Shown here: piece after piece, positions 1 through 8,502 of the stretch
Position numbering within the stretch: the stretch's first letter is position 1
Layout of the letters: every line of letters begins with the position of its first letter
Source: Eubacterium sp.
Lineage (GTDB): Bacteria; Bacillota; Clostridia; Lachnospirales; Lachnospiraceae
Assembly (NCBI GenBank): GCA_017619835.1
Contig: JAFZRN010000007.1
Location: 1-64,000, forward strand
DNA: 64,000 bases
Direction of reading: 5' to 3'
Program-made: the position numbers and the translations under genes
The notes under the pieces: generated by a model
What the model was told of the DNA's origin: nothing
The model's input: the letters and a program-made list of their open reading frames with translations, nothing else
Database searches by the model: none

Positions 1-262
1 ATTCCGTTCCGTAACCAAGATTCTGATAGCCAGACATAATATCTATTGCGTGCAGATAAAAAGTCTTTCGTCCATCAGGTTCATTTAATACATAACCGTA
101 CGCAAATCCAATTGCTTTTCCGTCGTCTACGGCAATATAACCGTATGCGTTCTTTTCATTCAAAAACGCTTTCAGCACGGTTTCATCGTATTTTGTGTTC
201 ATATCATCAATAAAGTCCAGCAGCAACGCATAATTTGATTCTGCTAACAGTTCACACTTCAT
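1..262 (-). CDS. GNAT-family N-acetyltransferase (3' end outside window)
   Basis: This is the N-terminal 87 residues of a protein that runs off the left edge. It reads MKCELLAESNYALLLDFIDD and continues through a beta-strand pair (YIAVDDGKAIGFAYGYVL) to YLHAIDIMSGYQNLGYGTE, which fits GNAT motif A with its Q-x-x-G-x-G-type acetyl-CoA pyrophosphate loop. GNAT enzymes transfer an acetyl group from acetyl-CoA to an amine. The sequence resembles AAC(3)-I-like members, but the substrate cannot be told from this fragment. An in-frame ATG lies 15 bases upstream at 277; I prefer 262 because a GAGG lies about 10 bases ahead of it. Confidence 0.7.
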   Translation of the reverse strand, partial: MKCELLAESNYALLLDFIDDMNTKYDETVLKAFLNEKNAYGYIAVDDGKAIGFAYGYVLNEPDGRKTFYLHAIDIMSGYQNLGYGTE

Positions 263-313
263 ATCATCCGACCTCATATTTCGATTTGTGCCTTTAGCAC
301 ATAATATTCAAAG

Positions 314-1063
314 TTATCGAACCCATGTACTTTTATCTTCCGGATCCTCTTCCCAATCTTCACACTGTGCAAGGTATGCACCATCAAAAGCGCCATAAAA
401 ATATAGTTTAATTAACGTTTCAAAATCAGGGAACATTACACTTCCGACAATATCACCATCTTCTCCGATATATCCCTCACTTTCCCAGTCGAGTTCTTCA
501 TGATCGAACCATCTTATCTGCCACGTATCAGGATTATCTATATCTACGTCTTCCTTCTTTTTAGATGTATCTATACATAAAGCTCCGGCACTCATCCATT
601 CACCAATAGGAAGAAATCTTTTTATCTTTTCATCATCTATCTCAGGATTTTCGACGCATCTTGCATATTCTCTAAAACCTTCTATCGCTCCTTTAATACC
701 CTTCAGAGGATTATCTCTCTCAAACTTAATAAAATCACTCCATGTGATTGCAAGGTCAAATTTATCATCCTCGTCCAGTTCAGCGATTTCTTCTGGTGTC
801 ATATTAATCTGCTTACAGATATCTACTACATAATCGCTATGCGCATATAAATCCTCTGGCACAGGCGCAGCCAGCATATAAAAAGAATGCCCATAGGCTC
901 TTAAATATGCGCGAACCTCATCCGGAATCTGAATATCGCATTCTTTTTCCAGTATCTCAAATTCCTCATCTGAAATGCTCACTTCTGTTAATGCAGAGCT
1001 ATCGATCACCCCACGAGCTACCAGAGCATCAAATGCCCCCTTCATAAACTTAGTATAATCCAT
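314..1063 (-). CDS. SMI1/KNR4 (SUKH) family protein
   Basis: This is a 249-residue soluble acidic protein without signal peptide or membrane segment. Residues about 31-60 (SDEEFEILEKECDIQIPDEV then RAYLRAYGHSF) match the SUKH entry helix with its IP-x-E/D-V/L turn. The middle RFLPIGEWMSAGALCIDTS and the later WQIRWFDHEELDWE plus FPDFETLI fit the strand-rich core of this superfamily. SUKH proteins are often immunity proteins against contact-dependent toxins, but also occur as general binding modules. No toxin gene is visible beside it, so an immunity role is inference. It ends about 50 bases before the acetyltransferase and follows the zinc-ribbon gene, so the three may be cotranscribed. Confidence 0.65.
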   Translation of the reverse strand: MDYTKFMKGAFDALVARGVIDSSALTEVSISDEEFEILEKECDIQIPDEVRAYLRAYGHSFYMLAAPVPEDLYAHSDYVVDICKQINMTPEEIAELDEDDKFDLAITWSDFIKFERDNPLKGIKGAIEGFREYARCVENPEIDDEKIKRFLPIGEWMSAGALCIDTSKKKEDVDIDNPDTWQIRWFDHEELDWESEGYIGEDGDIVGSVMFPDFETLIKLYFYGAFDGAYLAQCEDWEEDPEDKSTWVR

Positions 1064-1090
1064 CTTATACCCCCCTAAGATAACTTGAAT

Positions 1091-1333
1091 TTATCGTTGA
1101 TTTAAGTCTGCTTTCTCATCAGAATAATCAATAATCACTTTTTTACATTCTCGGCATAGGAATGCCACTACAGCAGAGCCTTTCATAAATGATAGTTCGG
1201 AAAGGACAACCGATCCTTCGTGGAATTCCGCCCTCCCCAGTACCGGTCTTTTGGTTCCTCTTTTCCAGGACAACTCATGAGGACTCTGGATGATTCCCTG
1301 TTCCATCTCATTATTGCAATATGGACACGTCAT
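1091..1333 (-). CDS. Small zinc-ribbon protein (DUF6487/PF20097-like)
   Basis: An 80-residue protein begins MTCPYCNNEMEQG and has a second Cys pair in FLCRECKKVII, giving two CxxC knuckles about 50 residues apart. That spacing fits a zinc ribbon interrupted by a beta-sheet insert, as in the small PF20097-type proteins common in Lachnospiraceae. The function is unknown. The ATG at 1333 is preceded by GGAGGTAGATTAGTA, a strong Shine-Dalgarno. It lies 27 bases upstream of the SUKH gene on the same strand, so the two are probably one transcript. Confidence 0.6.
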   Translation of the reverse strand: MTCPYCNNEMEQGIIQSPHELSWKRGTKRPVLGRAEFHEGSVVLSELSFMKGSAVVAFLCRECKKVIIDYSDEKADLNQR

Positions 1334-1460
1334 TACTAATCTACCTCCACAAACTGCTATTTGTCTTACTCATTTATATTTAAAGATAATTATCCCACCC
1401 GATAGTAAGAAAAAACGAAATTTTCTCTTAATACTTCCTAACAATAATACCATAAAGTTG

Positions 1461-1513
1461 TAAAAACAAAAAGGACTATACAGCAACCATATAAGGTTAA
1501 CTGTATAGTCCTT
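1461..1513 (-). terminator. Rho-independent terminator of ppdK
   Basis: A perfect 13-bp stem (arms 1471-1483 and 1501-1513, AAGGACTATACAG) is followed on the minus strand by TTTTTGTTTTT. It lies 36 bases after the ppdK stop codon. Confidence 0.9.
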
Positions 1514-1548
1514 TATAATTTCACTTAACTTTTACTGCAAAGCGGATA

Positions 1549-4188
1549 TTACTGCTTGTCAGCGATTGCTGCCTGTGCTGCAGCAAGTCTAGCTACAGGT
1601 ACACGGAATGGTGAACATGATACATAGTCAAGTCCAATCTTGTGGCAGAACTCAACTGATGAAGGATCTCCACCGTGCTCTCCACAGATACCGCAGTGAA
1701 GTGCAGGATTAACCGGCTTACCAAGCTTGATAGCTGTCTCCATAAGCTTACCAACACCTGTCTGGTCAAGCTTAGCAAATGGATCGTTCTCGAAGATCTT
1801 AGCATCATAGTAAGCATCAAGGAACTTACCAGCATCATCTCTTGAGAAACCAAATGTCATCTGTGTAAGGTCGTTTGTACCGAAGCAGAAGAAGTCAGCT
1901 TCTGTTGCGATCTCATCAGCTGTAAGTGCAGCTCTGGGGATCTCGATCATTGTACCAACTTCGTACTTAAGCTCAACGCCTGCAGCAGCGATCTCAGCAT
2001 CAGCTGTCTCAACTACTACCTTCTTAACATACTTAAGCTCTTTAAGCTCACATGTAAGAGGAATCATGATCTCAGGCTTAACATCCCAGTCAGCATGCTC
2101 TTTCTGAACTTCGATAGCAGCTCTGATAACAGCCTTTGTCTGCATCTTAGCGATCTCAGAATATGTAACTGCAAGACGGCATCCTCTGTGACCCATCATA
2201 GGGTTGAACTCCTTAAGAGACTCAACGATAGCCTTAACTTCATCAAGTGTCTTGCCAAGGTCATTAGCTAGCTTGATCTGCTCAGCTTCCTCATGAGGAA
2301 CGAACTCATGAAGTGGCGGATCCAGGAATCTGATTGTAACAGGACATCCCTCAAGTGCCTCATAGAGTGCCTTGAAGTCGCTCTGCTGATAAGGAAGGAT
2401 CTTATCAAGAGCCTTCTCTCTTGCTTCTACTGTATCTGCACAGATCATCTCACGGAATGCAGCAATTCTGTCTTCCTCGAAGAACATGTGCTCTGTACGG
2501 CAAAGTCCGATACCCTCTGCTCCAAGCTCACGAGCTTTCTTAGCATCTGCAGGTGTATCAGCATTTGTTCTAACCTTAAGCTTTCTGAACTGATCAGCCC
2601 AAGCCATGATCTGTCCAAACTCACCGGCGATCTGAGCATCAACTGTAGGGATAAGTCCCTGATAGATGTTACCTGTTGTACCATCGATAGAGATCTCTGA
2701 ACCTTCTACAAACTCAACTCCGCCAAGAGTGAACTTCTTATTCTCTTCATCCATAACGATGTCGCCGCATCCTGATACACAGCATGTACCCATACCACGA
2801 GCAACAACGGCAGCGTGTGATGTCATACCACCACGAACTGTAAGGATACCCTGAGCACTCTTCATACCTGTGATATCTTCAGGAGATGTCTCAAGTCTTA
2901 CAAGTACTACCTTCTCTCCTCTTGCAGCCCACTCAACAGCATCATCAGCTGTAAATACTGCCTTACCACAAGCAGCACCAGGAGAAGCTCCAAGTCCCTT
3001 TCCAAGTGGTGTTGCAGCCTTAAGTGCAGCAGCATCGAACTGAGGGTGAAGAAGTGTATCAAGGTTACGAGGATCGATCATAGCAACTGCCTCTTCAGGA
3101 GTCTTATGTCCCTCAGCAACGAGGTCACAAGCGATCTTCAGAGCAGCAGGAGCTGTTCTCTTACCATTTCTACACTGAAGCATGTAAAGCTTCTTATTCT
3201 CAACTGTGAATTCCATATCCTGCATATCATGGTAGTGATTCTCAAGTGTATCACAAACCTTAAGGAACTCAGCATAAGCTTCAGGGAATTCCTTCTCCAT
3301 CTGAGCGATAGGCATAGGTGTACGAACACCTGCAACAACGTCCTCGCCCTGTGCATTGATGAGGAACTCACCCATGAGCTTGTTCTCACCTGTAGCAGGA
3401 TCTCTTGTAAAAGCAACACCTGTACCTGACTGGTTGTTAAGGTTACCAAATACCATCGGCATTACGTTTACAGCTGTACCCCATGAATAAGGGATATCAT
3501 TGTCACGACGATATACGTTAGCACGAGGGTTATCCCATGAACGGAAAACTGCCTCGATAGCAAGCTTAAGCTGCTCAACAGGATCTGAAGGGAAGTCTGT
3601 TCCGAGCTGATTCTTGTACTCAGCCTTGAACTGCTCTGCAAGAGTCTTAAGATCAGCTGCTGTAAGATCAACGTCGAACTTAACACCCTTCTCTTCCTTC
3701 ATCTTGTCGATAAGCTGCTCGAAATACTTCTTACCAACTTCCATAACTACGTCAGAGAACATCTGAATGAATCTTCTATATGAATCATAAACGAATCTCT
3801 CGAATGCAGGATCAGGATTACCCTTGATCATTGCAGCAACAACCTCGTCATTAAGACCAAGGTTAAGAATTGTATCCATCATACCGGGCATAGATGCACG
3901 AGCACCTGAACGAACTGATACAAGAAGAGGATTCTCAAGATCACCAAACTTCTTACCATTTTCTTTTTCCATCCAAGCTACACCTTCCATAGCCTGTGAC
4001 ATGATCTCGTCATTGATCTTACGACCATCCTCATAGTACTGTGTACAAGCTTCTGTTGTGATAGTGAAACCCTGGGGAACCGGAAGACCGATCTCAGTCA
4101 TCTCAGCAAGGTTAGCACCCTTACCACCAAGCAAGTTACGCATAGACATATTACCTTCTTTGAAGGTGTATACCCATTTGTTTGCCAT
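1549..4188 (-). CDS. ppdK: Pyruvate, phosphate dikinase
   Basis: This 879-residue cytosolic enzyme interconverts pyruvate, ATP and phosphate with PEP, AMP and pyrophosphate. In anaerobic Clostridia it commonly serves glycolysis or gluconeogenesis with pyrophosphate. The N-terminal ATP-grasp domain has GGKGANLAEM near residue 21 and SVRSGARASMPGMMDTILNLG near 91. The swivelling phosphohistidine domain carries GGMTSHAAVVARG with His458. The C-terminal PEP/pyruvate barrel contains GHRGCRLA and the catalytic Cys motif CGICGEHGGDP at about 832-842. Length matches the family (about 875 residues). The start at 4188 has AGGAGGTCTAATTAAA ahead of it. The gene is monocistronic, between its own extended -10 promoter and a strong terminator. 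All key residues are present. Confidence 0.97.
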   Translation of the reverse strand: MANKWVYTFKEGNMSMRNLLGGKGANLAEMTEIGLPVPQGFTITTEACTQYYEDGRKINDEIMSQAMEGVAWMEKENGKKFGDLENPLLVSVRSGARASMPGMMDTILNLGLNDEVVAAMIKGNPDPAFERFVYDSYRRFIQMFSDVVMEVGKKYFEQLIDKMKEEKGVKFDVDLTAADLKTLAEQFKAEYKNQLGTDFPSDPVEQLKLAIEAVFRSWDNPRANVYRRDNDIPYSWGTAVNVMPMVFGNLNNQSGTGVAFTRDPATGENKLMGEFLINAQGEDVVAGVRTPMPIAQMEKEFPEAYAEFLKVCDTLENHYHDMQDMEFTVENKKLYMLQCRNGKRTAPAALKIACDLVAEGHKTPEEAVAMIDPRNLDTLLHPQFDAAALKAATPLGKGLGASPGAACGKAVFTADDAVEWAARGEKVVLVRLETSPEDITGMKSAQGILTVRGGMTSHAAVVARGMGTCCVSGCGDIVMDEENKKFTLGGVEFVEGSEISIDGTTGNIYQGLIPTVDAQIAGEFGQIMAWADQFRKLKVRTNADTPADAKKARELGAEGIGLCRTEHMFFEEDRIAAFREMICADTVEAREKALDKILPYQQSDFKALYEALEGCPVTIRFLDPPLHEFVPHEEAEQIKLANDLGKTLDEVKAIVESLKEFNPMMGHRGCRLAVTYSEIAKMQTKAVIRAAIEVQKEHADWDVKPEIMIPLTCELKELKYVKKVVVETADAEIAAAGVELKYEVGTMIEIPRAALTADEIATEADFFCFGTNDLTQMTFGFSRDDAGKFLDAYYDAKIFENDPFAKLDQTGVGKLMETAIKLGKPVNPALHCGICGEHGGDPSSVEFCHKIGLDYVSCSPFRVPVARLAAAQAAIADKQ

Positions 4189-4288
4189 TTTAATTAGACC
4201 TCCTAAAAAATTAATATTATTTCTCGGAACCTAAGAAAAGAATGAGGATAAATTACCCAAAAACCCCCTAGAGTCCGCAACTGACAGC

Positions 4289-4297
4289 ATTATATCA
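4289..4297 (-). promoter_or_regulatory. Extended -10 promoter element of ppdK
   Basis: The minus strand reads TGATATAAT, an extended -10 (TGN-TATAAT), about 100 bases upstream of the ppdK ATG. No good -35 hexamer is visible, which is usual for extended -10 promoters. Confidence 0.5.
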
Positions 4298-4352
4298 TAA
4301 TTATATTGAGAAATGAACACAAAAATGAAGATATTTTTTGTTTTTTTTTGTC

Positions 4353-4392
4353 AAAAAAGCACCTCAGCGGGTCTTTTGAACCCGATGAGGTG
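4353..4392 (-). terminator. Rho-independent terminator of glyS
   Basis: The 12-base arms (ACCTCAGCGGGT at 4361-4372 and ACCCGATGAGGT at 4380-4391) pair with a single mismatch and are followed on the minus strand by GCTTTTTTG. It lies 10 bases beyond the glyS stop and closes the M16C-less era-recO-glyS group. Confidence 0.88.
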
Positions 4393-4401
4393 TTTATGGA
4401 T

Positions 4402-5808
4402 TTAGAAATCAAATTTTGCTTCGAAGTAAGCTTTCAGATCTTCGATCTTAACTCTCTCCTGCTCCATGGAGTCACGGTCACGGACTGTAACTGCTCCATC
4501 CTCCTCTGAATCAAAATCATAGGTGATGCAGAACGGTGTTCCGATCTCGTCCTGACGACGATATCTCTTACCGATAGCTCCTCTGTCATCATACTCGCAG
4601 TTCCAGTACTTGCTGAGCTGTGAATATACCTTCTCTGCTCCTTCACCCAGCTTCTTTGAAAGCGGGAATACACCGATCTTTACCGGTGCGATGGCAGGAT
4701 GGAAATGAAGTACTGTACGTACATCGTTCTTCTCAGCATCCAGAACTTCTTCGTCATATGCTTCGCAAAGGAATGCAAGTGTTACACGGTCTGCACCAAG
4801 TGACGGCTCAACTACATAAGGGATATACTTCTCATTTAACTCATCATCAAAATACTCCATAGGCTCGCCGGAAGTATTCTGATGCTGTGTAAGGTCATAG
4901 TCGGTTCTTGAAGCAATGCCCCAGAGCTCGCCCCAGTCAGTGAACGGGAATGCATATTCGATATCTGTAGTATGATCGCTGTAGAAGGAAAGCTCTTCGG
5001 GATCATGATCACGGAGTCTTAAGTTCTCTTCCTTAAGTCCAAGTGAAAGAAGCCACTCGAAACAGAACTTTCTCCAATATTCAAACCACTCGGTCTGGGT
5101 TCCGGGCTTGCAGAAGAACTCAAGCTCCATCTGCTCAAACTCTCTTGTCCTGAAAGTGAAGTTACCGGGTGTAATCTCATTTCTGAAAGATTTACCGATC
5201 TGGCCTATTCCGAAAGGAACCTTCTTACGAGAAGTTCTCTGAACATTCTTAAAGTTAACAAAGATACCCTGAGCAGTCTCAGGTCTTAAGTAAACAGTAT
5301 TCTTTGCATCCTCAGTTACTCCCTGGAAGGTCTTGAACATGAGGTTGAACTGTCTGATACCTGTGAAGTTATGCTTTCCGCAGGAAGGACATGGAACGTT
5401 ATTATCCTCGATGAATTTCTCCATCTCTTCATTTGACCATCCATCGACAGATGAAGTGAGCTCGATGCCATTTTCAGCTGCAAATGCTTCGATTACCTGA
5501 TCTGCTCTGAATCTCTCGTGGCACTCCTTACAGTCCATCAGAGGATCGGAAAAGCTTCCGAGATGTCCTGATGCAACCCATGTCTGAGGGTTCATGAGGA
5601 TGGCGGTGTCAACGCCTACATTATAAGGGCACTCCTGGACAAACTTCTTCCACCATGCCTTCTTAACATTATTCTTAAGCTCAACGCCGAGATTACCGTA
5701 GTCCCAAGTGTTGGCAAGACCGCCGTAGATCTCCGAACCGGGGTAAACAAAACCACGTGTCTTCGCGAGCGAGATTATCTTTTCCATTGTTTTTGCAGAT
5801 TTATCCAT
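4402..5808 (-). CDS. glyS: Glycyl-tRNA synthetase (homodimeric type)
   Basis: This 468-residue class II synthetase charges tRNA-Gly. The N-terminal [21 protein letters not shown], motif 2 region ([11 protein letters not shown] then [14 protein letters not shown]) and motif 3 region ([14 protein letters not shown]) identify the single-chain alpha2 type found in many Bacillota rather than the alpha/beta type. [12 protein letters not shown] and CPSCGKHNF pair suggests the usual zinc-binding insertion. The ATG at 5808 has AAGGAGGAAAGC directly upstream. It is the last gene of the era, recO, lipoprotein, glyS run and is followed by a terminator. No T-box leader is visible in the 28-base gap upstream, so it probably depends on the upstream promoter. 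Confidence 0.96.
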   Translation of the reverse strand: MDKSAKTMEKIISLAKTRGFVYPGSEIYGGLANTWDYGNLGVELKNNVKKAWWKKFVQECPYNVGVDTAILMNPQTWVASGHLGSFSDPLMDCKECHERFRADQVIEAFAAENGIELTSSVDGWSNEEMEKFIEDNNVPCPSCGKHNFTGIRQFNLMFKTFQGVTEDAKNTVYLRPETAQGIFVNFKNVQRTSRKKVPFGIGQIGKSFRNEITPGNFTFRTREFEQMELEFFCKPGTQTEWFEYWRKFCFEWLLSLGLKEENLRLRDHDPEELSFYSDHTTDIEYAFPFTDWGELWGIASRTDYDLTQHQNTSGEPMEYFDDELNEKYIPYVVEPSLGADRVTLAFLCEAYDEEVLDAEKNDVRTVLHFHPAIAPVKIGVFPLSKKLGEGAEKVYSQLSKYWNCEYDDRGAIGKRYRRQDEIGTPFCITYDFDSEEDGAVTVRDRDSMEQERVKIEDLKAYFEAKFDF

Positions 5809-5836
5809 GCTTTCCTCCTTGGATGAAAATGAGTAA

Positions 5837-6667
5837 TTAATAGTTATATTTATAGATCACGACCGCAACGCCGTCTCCGCTGAGGTCTGCTGTTGTTTCA
5901 TTTATTATCTTTGCATAGTGGTTTACATAAAGTATCTCGCCACCATTGATCACGATATTCACGTCTGCCTTGGTTGTGAGCATCATGTACTGTCCCTGCT
6001 CGATATCTTCCGAAACGGTCTCATTTCCGGAAGCATCTGTAAATGTTGCGGCAACGGCATCAGTCTCGGATGCGTCACCTGCCGAACCTGTCTCGCCCTG
6101 CTGCTCACTCTGCATCGCAAGCACATCTTCTAATGTGTAGCCTGCGGCTGCGAGCTCTTCCTCGGAAATCTCCGAAAGGTCGGTGGTGTTATCGATCACG
6201 AACTCCTCAACCTTCTTATGCTTCTCTGCATCCTCGGTTGCCAGTCTGTCGGCCTCCTTGATACTGTAAAGCGACATAAAAATGTCGGTATTATTGAACT
6301 CATTATAAGTATCGATATCGCTGTACTGGATCGCGGTGGTCACAATGCCGCCGTCCTCCTTATACTCAACCAGCGTTATCTTGCTGGCACCGCGCTCGGT
6401 GTTGTAGCCCTCGATCTCGGACTTAACATGCTTCTCAAGTCCATCGGTCGCGATTCCGGCGCTAGCGAAATCCTCGCAGGATATCTCGGTCACAGAACCG
6501 TTCATATTCAGCTTGAGAGTGTTGGTCCCGACCTCGCCGATGGTCGACGTGGTGTTGACCGCAGGAGTGATCTCCTCCTCTTCCTTCTCGAGAAATGCAC
6601 ATCCGCACATGTTAAATGTCATCGCAAGAATTAAGGCTGCACATATTTTACTTTTTAAGCTTTTCAT
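5837..6667 (-). CDS. Secreted lipoprotein of unknown function
   Basis: A 276-residue protein has a lipoprotein signal peptide: basic MKSLKSK, a hydrophobic stretch, then NMCGC with the probable lipidated Cys23. The mature part begins with an acidic EKEEEEITP linker. It has two predicted alpha/beta halves (about 45-150 and 215-276) separated by a Gln/Ser/Gly/Asp-rich stretch around 185-215. I recognise no catalytic motif. It sits between recO and glyS with 39- and 28-base gaps, an unusual insertion in the otherwise conserved era-recO-glyS order, and is probably cotranscribed. A role at the cell envelope is all that can be inferred. Confidence 0.75.
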   Translation of the reverse strand: MKSLKSKICAALILAMTFNMCGCAFLEKEEEEITPAVNTTSTIGEVGTNTLKLNMNGSVTEISCEDFASAGIATDGLEKHVKSEIEGYNTERGASKITLVEYKEDGGIVTTAIQYSDIDTYNEFNNTDIFMSLYSIKEADRLATEDAEKHKKVEEFVIDNTTDLSEISEEELAAAGYTLEDVLAMQSEQQGETGSAGDASETDAVAATFTDASGNETVSEDIEQGQYMMLTTKADVNIVINGGEILYVNHYAKIINETTADLSGDGVAVVIYKYNY

Positions 6668-6706
6668 TTAATCACCATTCTCTAAAATTTTAAACACCAT
6701 GACATT

Positions 6707-7450
6707 CTATATCAAATCCTTTAAGATATCAAGTGATTTAAAATGTCTTTCCGCGTGCATCGCGATATACTTTGTCGAGAGCGCCTCCAGCTCATCCAGA
6801 ACTTTAAGCGAAACGTCGAAGCCGTAGACCGCTGCGATATCGCGGCTGAAGATATATCTTATAGCATAGATAGCGTCATCGGATATCAGAACTGCGCCGA
6901 GCACGGTCTTAAGCGCCTTATCTGAGATAAGGCCGCCGTCCTTAAGGCTGATGTGATGCAGGTTCTCTGTCTCGCCGGACTTTACGCAGTGCTCCATCTG
7001 AAGGCCGAAGCCCGCGATATCAAGAAGCTTGAAATCGAATATCGTTTTTATCAGTCGCATATCCTGTCTTCCGGCAAGGAGAGCCTTGAAGGTAACATAT
7101 AAAAGATTCAGCTCGTCCTTTGCGCCAACGCCTTCTTCCGTAAATGCCCCCGCTGCCTCACAAGCATACGAAGCATAGGCCATCCTCTCGATATCATATG
7201 AAAGGTCGATGAAATTCTCCTCAACATCCGCACTTACAAGTGTATAAGCATTCTTTCCCGGATGCAGCGTAAAAGAGCCCATGACGAACCGCTGGCTCAC
7301 AGCCGTAAACTGCGAGTTCTTGCGTCGGGCTCCGTTTGCAAAAACGACGATCCTGCCCTGCTCCGCAGTGAGGATAACAAGACGCTTGTCATATTCTTTT
7401 AAAAGAGATGTGTCGAGGATGATACCCCGAACCGTGATATTATCATACAT
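6707..7450 (-). CDS. recO: DNA repair protein RecO
   Basis: This 247-residue protein belongs to the RecFOR recombination-mediator system, which loads RecA on SSB-coated gaps. The N-terminal OB fold (residues 1-80, with GIILDTSLLKEYDKRLVILT then GRIVVFANGARRKNS) and the helical C-terminal domain are both visible. The zinc finger usual in Bacillota RecO is degraded: only one Cys remains in HCVKSGETENLHHIS, and the later CxxC pair is missing. The ATG directly follows the era stop codon (TAA-ATG), so translation is coupled to era, the classical neighbour of recO. Confidence 0.93.
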   Translation of the reverse strand: MYDNITVRGIILDTSLLKEYDKRLVILTAEQGRIVVFANGARRKNSQFTAVSQRFVMGSFTLHPGKNAYTLVSADVEENFIDLSYDIERMAYASYACEAAGAFTEEGVGAKDELNLLYVTFKALLAGRQDMRLIKTIFDFKLLDIAGFGLQMEHCVKSGETENLHHISLKDGGLISDKALKTVLGAVLISDDAIYAIRYIFSRDIAAVYGFDVSLKVLDELEALSTKYIAMHAERHFKSLDILKDLI

Positions 7451-8431
7451 TTACTTTTTGTATCCGTATTCGTTAAGGTAGAGACTCTTATCGCGCCAGC
7501 CGGGTCTTACTTTAACCCATAGCTTCAGGTTGACTCTCATTTCGAGAAGATTCTCTATCTCGCGCCTTGCCTCGGTACCGATCTTCTTAAGCATGGAACC
7601 GTTCTTACCGATTATGATACCCTTATGACTATCTTTTTCGCAGATAATAGTAGCCTCTATATCAATCAGACTGCCATCAGGCCTGGTCTTCATCTTATCT
7701 ATAATGACTGCGATGCCATGAGGGATCTCTTTGTCGAGATTTCGAAGGCACTTCTCGCGGATATATTCCGCTGCAATCTCACGCTCGGTCTCGTCGGTTA
7801 TCGTATCTTCATCATAGTACATCGGGCCTTCAGGGAGATTATCGAAAATGGTTTGCAGAAGTTCATCTATTCCCTGAGTTTTTGTGGCGGATATCTCTGC
7901 GATATTTGTGAAGGTGACCGACTCATTTTCGGACATATATGAGGTGTAGGCTTCGCGGGCTTTCTCTATCTGGTCAGGCTCCGCAGTGTCAACCTTGTTG
8001 ATGACAAGAATGACGGGGATCCCGGTATCAGAACCATCACCGGATTCATTGCCGGTATTATCTGCCGAGGTCTTCTTTGAAGATTTCACAGTTTTCCCGA
8101 TAAGCTCCGCGATCAACCTCTCACCCGTACCGATAAATGTCGAGGGCTCGACAACCCAGAGGATCATATCGGCAGTCTTCAGCGTATCGACTGCGCTGTC
8201 GTACATGAACTCACCGAGCTTGGTCTCGGCCTTGTTGATCCCGGGGGTATCGAGGAAGACGATCTGCCCCCTCTCATCCGTATATACAGTTTGAATCTTC
8301 TTCCTGGTCGTCTGGGCACGCTTGCTCACGGCAGCGATCTTCATCCCGATCAGATGATTCATGATTGTGGATTTACCGACATTCGGGCGGCCAAGGATGG
8401 CCACGAAGCCGGACTTCTTCTTTTCTGACAT
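7451..8431 (-). CDS. era: GTPase Era
   Basis: This 326-residue ribosome-assembly GTPase binds the 3' end of 16S rRNA through a KH domain. G1 GRPNVGKS is at 14-21, G3 DTPG at 61-64, G4 NKVD at 145-148 and the G5 ISATK near 182. The KH domain carries GIIIGKNGSMLKKIG near 275. The protein is about 25 residues longer than usual. The extra length is a Ser/Asp/Gly-rich insertion at about 113-137, between the helix after G3 and the strand leading to NKVD, so it should form a surface loop. AGGAGTATT precedes the ATG. It is coupled to recO downstream. Confidence 0.96.
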   Translation of the reverse strand: MSEKKKSGFVAILGRPNVGKSTIMNHLIGMKIAAVSKRAQTTRKKIQTVYTDERGQIVFLDTPGINKAETKLGEFMYDSAVDTLKTADMILWVVEPSTFIGTGERLIAELIGKTVKSSKKTSADNTGNESGDGSDTGIPVILVINKVDTAEPDQIEKAREAYTSYMSENESVTFTNIAEISATKTQGIDELLQTIFDNLPEGPMYYDEDTITDETEREIAAEYIREKCLRNLDKEIPHGIAVIIDKMKTRPDGSLIDIEATIICEKDSHKGIIIGKNGSMLKKIGTEARREIENLLEMRVNLKLWVKVRPGWRDKSLYLNEYGYKK

Positions 8432-8453
8432 AATACTCCTGGTTTACATAAAA

Positions 8454-8466
8454 GGGGTCTGACCCC
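8454..8466. repeat. REP-like palindrome, copy 1 (era / M16C junction)
   Basis: The core GGGGTCTGACCCC lies alone, without the extended arms seen in other copies, in the 71-base gap between the M16C stop and the era start. On the mRNA strand it would form a small GC-rich hairpin without a U tract. Confidence 0.8.
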
Positions 8467-8502
8467 ATATCGGTTTTGTGTATATTTTGTCGTTTTTATG
8501 AC

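Noticed and set aside
1549-4188. Plus-strand and other-frame ORFs inside ppdK, glnS, groEL and the giant genes
   Set aside because: They mirror the codon bias of the real genes, have no ribosome-binding sites and encode no recognisable domain.
5809-5836. T-box leader before glyS, cysS or glnS
   Set aside because: The gaps are too short (1-42 bases) and show no specifier stem or T-box core.
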